Shown: positions 15,509 to 23,226 of the stretch, piece after piece
How positions within the stretch are numbered: position 1 is the stretch's first letter
Layout: every line of letters starts with the position of its first letter
NCBI GenBank assembly: GCA_937942165.1
Contig: CALDFW010000208.1
Coordinates: 1 to 32,197 of the forward strand
Direction: 5' to 3'
DNA from: an uncultured bacterium
GTDB lineage: Bacteria; Latescibacterota; UBA2968; UBA8231
Length of the DNA stretch: 32,197 nucleotides
Translations under genes and position numbers: made by a program
The notes under the pieces: generated by a model
What the model was told of the DNA's origin: nothing
Databases searched by the model: none
Seen by the model: only the letters and a program-made list of their open reading frames with translations

Positions 15509-18073
15509 ATGAGTAGGCAGATAGCATTGGTGTTGGGATTGTGTGTAGGAACATGCGGAATTGCATGGGCACAGAACCACACCTTGCGCTCCGATCACGT
15601 CATGATCAATACCCGAAGCCACTGGAATAACTGGAACTTTGTCTCCAGGACGCTCGACATCTCTGCGACTGGTGAGGTCGCACCGGTCTTTGTGCCCAAG
15701 GCCAACAACGCCGTGCTCGATATTGTCTCACACATACGCCGTGCTAACGCCAATCCGGAAGCAACTATCCTCGATGCGATAGAAGCCGGGTCCAATCAAG
15801 CGGACGTTGTTAACCTATTTGACGGCGACGAAACAACGTATTGGGAACCGGACCCAGACAGTCCGATACAGGACTGGTGGTTTCAAGTGGACCTGGGTCG
15901 TCTGATCAACGCCACCAATATTGGACTGAAGTTCGTACCGGAAGGAGAGGGTGATCCCTTTCTGCAGTTTGCCGTGCTTACGGCTGACAACGCGGATCCT
16001 GGGCGTAAAGTTGCTGGTAAGGTGCCCATGAATCTAGTCTACAGAACGCCCAACGATAACAAAACTCAGCGCGCCTATGCGTTTGAGCTGAAGCGTGGAG
16101 AAGTGCTCAATCCGAAGCCCGGTGTCGATTTTGACGGCGACATGGTGCGCCTAGTGCAGGTAGTGGTGACGGAAAGTGACGGCGCGCGGGGCATTGAAGT
16201 ATCTGAAGAGGAATACGATGCGTTGCCCGTTGGTGAGCGTGGTGACGTCGTATTCTATAAGAAGGTCGACGAGGGGGAGGTGGAGATTGAAGAGGATATC
16301 TTTGAGGCGATCAATCCCGAAGCGCGCGGAGCTATTCGCTTTTACCGGCGCGAGCGGCCTCGCCTAGCCGAGTTAGAGGTCTACGAACTGGGCCGTAATC
16401 TCGCTCAGGGCATGGTTGCCGAACGCAACGGCAGCGCGGAGAGTTCGCACGAGGGGTCGGTGGGTAATCTGGTGGATGGCGAAGGCACGGCGCTCACCTT
16501 TAGCCTCAAGGCCTTTCAAAGCAGCACGGTCACCTTTGGCGAACGCTTTTTAGAATTCGATTTGGGTGCGTCCTTCTGGCTCGACGTTGTGCAAATATGG
16601 TACAATCTCAGCGCCTATAGTCTCGCTAATGCCAAATTCTACGACTATACGATCCGCACGTCAGATGGTACGCCTGCGCCCGGTGGCGGGTTTCTGTGGA
16701 CGACGCCCGAACAGCAGCGCGGCAGAGGAACCTCCAGTGAGATCAATAGATTCACGCCCTTGCAGGCGCGCTACGTGCGCGTTGCCTATCCCTTTGCCAG
16801 CGTCGAATCGGGGGGAGAGGGTAATAAAGCCCGACTCAGAGAAGTGCAATTCTACGGTGAAGGATACCAACCCGAAGTCGTGTTGGAATCGGGGCTGATT
16901 CCGTTACAAGAGGCCAAAAATCTGGTGTCCATTGAATGGGATGCAGATACGCCTCCTAACACTTCGCTGCAAATACAGACGCGCACCGGCAACGAGGTGG
17001 CCGAAGTCTACCGCTATTACGATAGTGGGGGCGTGGAGGTGTCAGCAGGAAAATATGAGAAGCTAGGTTTCTTTAAGAAGGGCCGTATCGATACACTGCA
17101 GGTGGCCGGTTCGGATTGGAGCAATTGGAGTGCACCCTACGCCGAGTCGGGTGCATCGATCACCTCGCCCAGTCCGCGTCAGTTCTTGTCGTTGCGGGTT
17201 CGGATGATGACAGACGATCCCCAAATTGCAGCGGTCTTGCGCTCGGTCAGACTGAACTTTAATCCGCCTGTGGCTCAACAATTGCAGGGTGAACTCGACA
17301 AAGGAGTCTTTGCTGAGCTTGGTCAACCGCAGGAGGTTTCGCTGTTTATAAAGCCCGTTTTTGCGCCGCAAGATATCGGCTTTGATGAGATTCTGGTGCG
17401 CACGCCGCCCGATATGTCGATGCAGTTTAGCGGGCTGCGCGTAGGCAGTCTGGAGCAGTGGGAAAACGATCAGGCAGAGGAATTGACGGACGTGCAAGTT
17501 TTGGAGACGCGCTCGGATTCGCTGTGGCTGCGCATGGACCGCCTGGTGCGGCGGGGCGCGCAGGCCGAGTTGATCGAAGTAAAGTTTACCACGGCTCTCT
17601 TTTCCTCGGGAGCCGTCCTGGAAGCTGCCACGGGAAATTCTACGCTGGACAATTCTTGGCAGCAGGTCGATCCAGCGGACGTAACGGACAGGGCGGAGAG
17701 CCAAGGTCTGCAGATCTTGGCTTCTGTGACAGACAATAAGGTGCTGAGTGATGTGCAGGTGCTACCGCCGGTAGTGACGCCCAACGGCGATGGTATTAAC
17801 GACGCCATGACCTTTGACTTCACCGTGCGCCGCCTGAGCGGCGTGCAGCCCGTCGAAGTGAAGGTCTTTGATTTGAGCGGTCGTTTAGTGCGCACGCTGA
17901 GCGTTCAGCGCCCGACGGTGGCAGGCACCTATTCCATCGAATGGTTGGCCGACGACGATCGAGGTCGGGTCGTGCCCCCGGGTATTTATGTTTTGCGTAT
18001 CAACGTAGATGCCGATTCGAATTCGGCTGTGAAACAGACCGGAGTGCAGCGTCTTCTGTATGTTGCGTATTGA
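15509..18073 (+). CDS. Secreted protein with discoidin-like domains and C-terminal FlgD-Ig/gliding-type domain (paralog 2)
   Basis: MSRQIALVLGLCVGTCGIAWA signal peptide; LFDGDETTYWEPDP...FQVDLGRLINATNIGLKF; C-terminus VTPNGDGINDAMTFDFTV...VKVFDLSGRLVRTL...PPGIYVLRINVD. TTAGGAGAGG SD before the ATG at 15509. Confidence 0.78.
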   Translation: MSRQIALVLGLCVGTCGIAWAQNHTLRSDHVMINTRSHWNNWNFVSRTLDISATGEVAPVFVPKANNAVLDIVSHIRRANANPEATILDAIEAGSNQADVVNLFDGDETTYWEPDPDSPIQDWWFQVDLGRLINATNIGLKFVPEGEGDPFLQFAVLTADNADPGRKVAGKVPMNLVYRTPNDNKTQRAYAFELKRGEVLNPKPGVDFDGDMVRLVQVVVTESDGARGIEVSEEEYDALPVGERGDVVFYKKVDEGEVEIEEDIFEAINPEARGAIRFYRRERPRLAELEVYELGRNLAQGMVAERNGSAESSHEGSVGNLVDGEGTALTFSLKAFQSSTVTFGERFLEFDLGASFWLDVVQIWYNLSAYSLANAKFYDYTIRTSDGTPAPGGGFLWTTPEQQRGRGTSSEINRFTPLQARYVRVAYPFASVESGGEGNKARLREVQFYGEGYQPEVVLESGLIPLQEAKNLVSIEWDADTPPNTSLQIQTRTGNEVAEVYRYYDSGGVEVSAGKYEKLGFFKKGRIDTLQVAGSDWSNWSAPYAESGASITSPSPRQFLSLRVRMMTDDPQIAAVLRSVRLNFNPPVAQQLQGELDKGVFAELGQPQEVSLFIKPVFAPQDIGFDEILVRTPPDMSMQFSGLRVGSLEQWENDQAEELTDVQVLETRSDSLWLRMDRLVRRGAQAELIEVKFTTALFSSGAVLEAATGNSTLDNSWQQVDPADVTDRAESQGLQILASVTDNKVLSDVQVLPPVVTPNGDGINDAMTFDFTVRRLSGVQPVEVKVFDLSGRLVRTLSVQRPTVAGTYSIEWLADDDRGRVVPPGIYVLRINVDADSNSAVKQTGVQRLLYVAY

Positions 18074-18124
18074 CGTCGTGCAGTAGACAAGTGTGGCTGA
18101 AAAGGCCGAGGAGGTAGTTCTTTC

Positions 18125-20338
18125 GTGTTGTTTCCGGGCAAAAAAACGGCATCGCTGATCGCTGCACTGCTGAGTGTGCTGTGTCTTTTGGTCCAGGACA
18201 CTGGAGCGGAGCGTCGCACAATTATTTTGGGTGGTGCAGAGGGCCTGGCGTGGGAGGAGGGTGGAGGTTCCATACCGGCGTCGATACAGACCGGACCGAC
18301 AGAGGTTGAGATTAGCAATACCCCGGGCAATGTCATCGAGTTTGACGCGGGAGATCGCCCGGGCTGGCTGTCGCCACAGCAGGTTGACGAGACGATCAAT
18401 ATCGCCCTGGGATTGCTCGATCGCGGTGGTCGGCTCAACGCGCCGACCATCTTGTCGCAGGATGTAAGAAACACCTTGATTTTCATGGTCGATGACGATC
18501 CAACCACGGCTTTCGAGCGCAAGACCGTGCGCGGCGGTTCGCAGGTAAACTCGCTTGGAGTAATCATGGACTTCGACCTGGGTGCGCGTTTTGGCGTGGA
18601 GCGTATCCAGTTTTTCCCGCGCAACGCTCATCCAGATTTTTTGGCCCAGAGATTTCCCTTCCAGAACGACTATATGCGCGCTTTCGAACTCTTGCTCAAT
18701 GATGGGAGCGAAGAGACACAGGAAGCCAACCAGCCGGTGTTGACCACCTACAGGCTAACTCCGGAAAACGAAGACCCAATCGTCGAACTGAATATTCCAC
18801 CGCAGTACGTTCGCCATATACGTCTAAAATCGCAGACTACCGTGGGGTTTGAAATTGCCGAGTTTCGCGTTTTTGGTACGGGCTTCGTACCGCGGGCCGA
18901 TTACGTGTCTAATGTCTTTGATTTTGGCGAAGAGTTAGCCCTTTGGGGCAATATACGCTGGGAAGAAGAATTTGTCGGGACAGAGCGTTTTTCGCGTCTG
19001 TCGATCAGTTCGCGCAGCGGATGGGATGATACGCCGTTGGTATTCACCCGAAAAAGCCGAGGTGAAGATGTGCCTTGGCGGGCAGATGCGTTCGTCACCA
19101 CATCGGAGGGTATCCAGCTTTCCTTGGACGATATCTCCGACGTGCAGGAGGCGTTGGCAATCTACGACGCTTTGGAACTAGCCGAGCGAAATAGCATTGC
19201 GCTAACTCAGGCTGAATACGAGGCCTTGAGCAGTTCGAAGAAAGGAGCCGTCAGCGACGATCTGCTAGCCTGGAGCCGCTGGTCGCCTCCTTACAGTCTG
19301 GGCACCGACGAGATAAGAGTGGAAAATATAGGCGATGATGCGTTGGGCACACCTATTCTCTCGCCGGGTCCGCGTCGTTACTTCCAGATCAAAGCAGAAT
19401 TTTCCAGCGACGAATTGCAATCGGCGAGGTTGCTGGGGGCACTGTCTTTCACCGCGTCCAATCCGCCTATAGCCGAGCGCATTATCAGCGAAGTCGTCCC
19501 TCGCCAGGTTGAACTGGGAGTTCCGGTATCTTTTACCTACGCCGTGTTGCCCACAAAAATACGCAGCGGAGTCGATCAGGGTTTCGACGTATTTGAAATC
19601 GCTACCCCCGTCCGCTGTGAAGAGGTGGGTTTAATCGAGGTCATCCATGCGGATGGTCGCGTGGAGTTGGCGGATTTCTCCGGCGTTGATTTGGAAAGCC
19701 TGCCGGTGCAAGACGATACCGGCCAATTTGCCGTCGAAGCCGTAGAGGAGCGACTGCTGCGAGTGCGCTTTCCCAGAATTGATGAAAGCGATCTGGAAGC
19801 AGAGCGTGCCGCGCTGTTGAAAATTGGTTTTACCTGCCGCGTGCTGCGCTTTGGTACGACGTTCTCTGGCACAGCGCGCAACGGCGCCACGACCGATTTG
19901 GGCCAGCGCGTCATCGGCGGTAATGCGGCCGATCTAGGCGCAGTGGACGATGATATCACGCCCATCGGCGTAGCCGATCCCAACGATCTGGCGGTTAAAG
20001 TGCCTCTTGGTGGCGGCGAATTGATGATTAACGTAGAGGCGCAGCCGCGTCCTTTCAGTCCCAATGGCGACGGTATTAACGATGCGACGTTTATACGCTA
20101 CGATCTGACCCGATTGGTCGGGGGTGCACCGATTTCGGTGCGCATACACGATCTGTCAGGAACGCTACTGCGCACGCTATTTGTGGGAGAGCAGGGCGGC
20201 GGTAGCTTTGCCGCCGAGTGGGATGGCCGCGATGAGTCAGGTCAGATGGCGCCCCCGGGCATTTATCTCTACCGCGTCGATTTGGATACGGACACCAAGA
20301 GAGAAGCAAAAGTGGGCGTAGTGGAGGTTGTTTACTAA
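18125..20338 (+). CDS. Secreted protein with discoidin-like domain and C-terminal FlgD-Ig/gliding-type domain (paralog 3)
   Basis: MVDDDPTTAFE...MDFDLGARFGVERIQFFPR; C-terminus FSPNGDGINDATFIRYDL...VRIHDLSGTLLRTLF...EWDGRDESGQMAPPGIYLYRVDL. GTG start with GAGGAGG SD. Confidence 0.78.
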   Translation: MLFPGKKTASLIAALLSVLCLLVQDTGAERRTIILGGAEGLAWEEGGGSIPASIQTGPTEVEISNTPGNVIEFDAGDRPGWLSPQQVDETINIALGLLDRGGRLNAPTILSQDVRNTLIFMVDDDPTTAFERKTVRGGSQVNSLGVIMDFDLGARFGVERIQFFPRNAHPDFLAQRFPFQNDYMRAFELLLNDGSEETQEANQPVLTTYRLTPENEDPIVELNIPPQYVRHIRLKSQTTVGFEIAEFRVFGTGFVPRADYVSNVFDFGEELALWGNIRWEEEFVGTERFSRLSISSRSGWDDTPLVFTRKSRGEDVPWRADAFVTTSEGIQLSLDDISDVQEALAIYDALELAERNSIALTQAEYEALSSSKKGAVSDDLLAWSRWSPPYSLGTDEIRVENIGDDALGTPILSPGPRRYFQIKAEFSSDELQSARLLGALSFTASNPPIAERIISEVVPRQVELGVPVSFTYAVLPTKIRSGVDQGFDVFEIATPVRCEEVGLIEVIHADGRVELADFSGVDLESLPVQDDTGQFAVEAVEERLLRVRFPRIDESDLEAERAALLKIGFTCRVLRFGTTFSGTARNGATTDLGQRVIGGNAADLGAVDDDITPIGVADPNDLAVKVPLGGGELMINVEAQPRPFSPNGDGINDATFIRYDLTRLVGGAPISVRIHDLSGTLLRTLFVGEQGGGSFAAEWDGRDESGQMAPPGIYLYRVDLDTDTKREAKVGVVEVVY

Positions 20339-20392
20339 AAGCGCGTGCTGAGAGTTGGCGCGGGCGTGTAGTATTACATTTGGAGGGATTGG

Positions 20393-23191
20393 ATGCGCAA
20401 CACTAGGGTGAAACTAGGGTGGTTGTTCTGCTTTGTGCTAGCGGCGCTATGCTTGACGACCGGGGTAGATGCCCAGTCGCAGGATCGGCGTTTTGGCACG
20501 CAGCGCGGGGCTCAGCTTACCTATGAACCTAGAGGGCCAGGCATTTTATTCGATGCTCTCGACCCTGCACTAAAGAAGTGGTACGTGCCGCAAGAGCTGT
20601 ACGCCGACTACGGCTTTCGTCAGTGGGAGTATTCCAATTACGCAAGAGAACCCTATCAGCGCTACGTAAATACAAATCTGCAGGGGGGGCCATTTTACGA
20701 CTTATATGGCAACTATCAGACTTGGGGTTGGCTGATATTCGACTGGAACCAGAATCAGCCCGGACAGTTCGGTTCCTCTATTTACAAAGATCCCCGCTTT
20801 AATTCGTGGTTTAACGCCGTCACGGTATCCTCCGATTCGCGCGATCAGTATTATTTTGCCATAACCGTCGGCGAGCGCATTCGCACTACGCTGACGCCGC
20901 TGACCTTTTCCAAGCCGCGGTTTAATGGCATACAGATGGACTTCGCCTCCGATAAATACGAGGCGACGATGCTTTTTTCTAGAGCGAGCGAGGCCGTCTT
21001 GGGGACTACGCCCGAGCGCCTGCCCAGCACGACCACGAACGCCACCAACCTGATGGGTGGACGCGCAACGGCACAGGTAGGCGATTTTGTCAAAATCGGC
21101 GCGACGTTGGTTAATGCGCACAACTCGCAGACGCTAGCCGAAGCCTTTGAGCGCAATCCCTTTGTCGGTACGCTGAGCAGCGAGCAGGGAAGCAGTCCAG
21201 TGACTACCATCGCCGTAGTGTTGAGCGATGACTCTCCCGAAGACGGCACGGGTGGCGCAGCGCTATTTGCTCACGATATCATAATCACTGCCGAAGATTT
21301 TGATACTAGAAAGCGCACGAAGTTCAGGCTCCGCGAGGTAGTTGCTGACCCGACTAAATGGCCGGTGGTCACCGGCGGTTTTCCTCGTGAAGGCTTTCTC
21401 GTCGCCGATGGCAACGAGAAAATTGTCATCAACTATGATTTTAACGACCTGGCGTATATCGGGCCGCGACCAACGGAGATCGTCAATGTCGAGTTTGATC
21501 TGGTTGTGGCCAACGACTACAAAATACAGGTTTGGTCGGATCGCCAGACTGGGCGCGGCAGTTTGCCCAGCATGCCGCTGACTGGAGAAGACCTCGACCA
21601 ATCCGGTGCCGTGCTATTCGACGTCGGCAGGGCGCCGGGTAACGTGAAAGATATTTCGAACCAGCGGCGCATCGTCTTCGACTACGGACTGCCCTCGGCC
21701 AACATGCTCTTCGGCTTTACAATGGAGGTCCAGCAGTTCATGGGCTTCAACGCCTATGCTGAGTTCGACATCAATCGCTCCTACAAGCAATATCCGAACT
21801 TGACGTTGATCGACGCTGGCCGCGGTCTGAATACGCACGCACGCGACGCTGAGGCATGGATGGTGAACGTGTCCAAAGTAGCCTACCCTTACTTCTTTTT
21901 CGGCGAGGCCTTTAGCATGGACCCGGACTATTCGACGACGTCGTTTATAGTCGACGGTAGCGGGAACGTGTACTACGACGATGAGCGCTCCTCGATGTAC
22001 GAGTTTGTCGATGACAACGACGATCAGGATCGCACGCCAGACTGGAGTCGCTGGGGACAGGGGGGGCCCGACCCCATCGTTTTTCCGGGCTGGGATGAAA
22101 ATAACGACTTTGTCTCGGACTTTAATCAGAACGACAATATTTCGCTGAGCAATCGCATACCCGACTACGAAGAGCCGTTTTTTAGGTATCACGTCGACCG
22201 TCCGGAATACCTCTTTGGTATTGATCTCAACAACAATAACTGGATCGACCGCTTCGAAAACGACGATCTGCCGGATTATCCATACCGCAGAGATCATCGG
22301 GGATATAATGTCTATCTAGGCCAACATCTGACGCCGGATGTGCGTCTGACCGTGGGTCAGATGAAAGAAGACAAGATCTCTTCTAATCGTCGCAATCACG
22401 TTACGTACGGCGTGTTTGTCCTCGACCGCGACGATGCTCAATGGGGGCGTCTGCGGGTATTTAACTCGCTAAAGAAGGTCAAGGATAATATTGCCGATGA
22501 CCGCCGCGAAATGACGCCAGACTTGCAGACGGTATCTCTTGCTAATATCGAGGATATTCTGCCGGCTAGAGACACTTGGGTGAGTTCGAACTACGTGCAG
22601 TTCGACTACGCGCCGATTGAGGACATGAATCTCGTAAACAAGTTCAAGTATAGCCTCTATAACCAGCAGGGTGATGCTTACAAGACGGGTGATGCGCCTG
22701 TTCTCAATAGCAGCACGCACTTTCTGGGGTTGATCAACAAGATTGACTACACCTACCAGATAGGCACGTTGGCTCTGCAGCCAAAGATCAAGAGCGAGTA
22801 CCTCAACCAATCTGCCTTTTTGCAGGGTGCTGATGATCGCAAGGAGTGGATGGGACTGGGTATTCTGCAGGCGCGCCTACCGATGCTGAACCGCTCGGCC
22901 ATCGAAGCCGGCGTGGAGTATTCGATTTTCCACGAACTTGAGTTGGATGAGAGCGAATTGTTGGAAAATGGTCCGGCGCAGGAGACGGGCGATTTCCGCA
23001 ATCTCGTACTGGCGGTGCAGTGGACGACTATCGGTCACTACTTAGGCTATAAACTCACGACCCAATTCGGCTTCAGCTATGCCAAGCGCTGGGATGAAGC
23101 CATCGTACTGGGAGACGAAGGGCTGGCTAAGAAGAGCGAGAGCCGATCTTTCGGTACCAGCTTTATTTCGGTGTACGCCGGTGTCGAATGA
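20393..23191 (+). CDS. Large secreted, putative outer-membrane/surface protein (barrel-like), tandem paralog A
   Basis: Signal peptide ending VDAQSQD; alternating polar/aromatic segments; DENNDFVSDFNQND and DLNNNNWIDRFENDDLPDYPYRRDHRGYN; extensive similarity to the next ORF. Confidence 0.65.
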   Translation: MRNTRVKLGWLFCFVLAALCLTTGVDAQSQDRRFGTQRGAQLTYEPRGPGILFDALDPALKKWYVPQELYADYGFRQWEYSNYAREPYQRYVNTNLQGGPFYDLYGNYQTWGWLIFDWNQNQPGQFGSSIYKDPRFNSWFNAVTVSSDSRDQYYFAITVGERIRTTLTPLTFSKPRFNGIQMDFASDKYEATMLFSRASEAVLGTTPERLPSTTTNATNLMGGRATAQVGDFVKIGATLVNAHNSQTLAEAFERNPFVGTLSSEQGSSPVTTIAVVLSDDSPEDGTGGAALFAHDIIITAEDFDTRKRTKFRLREVVADPTKWPVVTGGFPREGFLVADGNEKIVINYDFNDLAYIGPRPTEIVNVEFDLVVANDYKIQVWSDRQTGRGSLPSMPLTGEDLDQSGAVLFDVGRAPGNVKDISNQRRIVFDYGLPSANMLFGFTMEVQQFMGFNAYAEFDINRSYKQYPNLTLIDAGRGLNTHARDAEAWMVNVSKVAYPYFFFGEAFSMDPDYSTTSFIVDGSGNVYYDDERSSMYEFVDDNDDQDRTPDWSRWGQGGPDPIVFPGWDENNDFVSDFNQNDNISLSNRIPDYEEPFFRYHVDRPEYLFGIDLNNNNWIDRFENDDLPDYPYRRDHRGYNVYLGQHLTPDVRLTVGQMKEDKISSNRRNHVTYGVFVLDRDDAQWGRLRVFNSLKKVKDNIADDRREMTPDLQTVSLANIEDILPARDTWVSSNYVQFDYAPIEDMNLVNKFKYSLYNQQGDAYKTGDAPVLNSSTHFLGLINKIDYTYQIGTLALQPKIKSEYLNQSAFLQGADDRKEWMGLGILQARLPMLNRSAIEAGVEYSIFHELELDESELLENGPAQETGDFRNLVLAVQWTTIGHYLGYKLTTQFGFSYAKRWDEAIVLGDEGLAKKSESRSFGTSFISVYAGVE

Positions 23192-23226
23192 TGAACGAAT
23201 CAACGGTCATAAAAGAGGCGACGTCT

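Noticed and set aside
17063-18631. Long minus-strand ORFs (213, 248 and 212 aa)
   Set aside because: Antisense to the supported discoidin/FlgD-Ig genes, with Arg/Ser-rich composition and no motifs.
18924-18950. TTTTGGCGAAGAG...CTTTGGGGC resembling the 21-bp-spaced motif
   Set aside because: Inside a coding region, with a half-site spacing of 19 bp and a dissimilar centre.
20355-20384. TTGGCG...TTTGG upstream of the first large paralog
   Set aside because: Half-site spacing is 25 bp, and the second half overlaps the Shine-Dalgarno; too weak to be the same operator.
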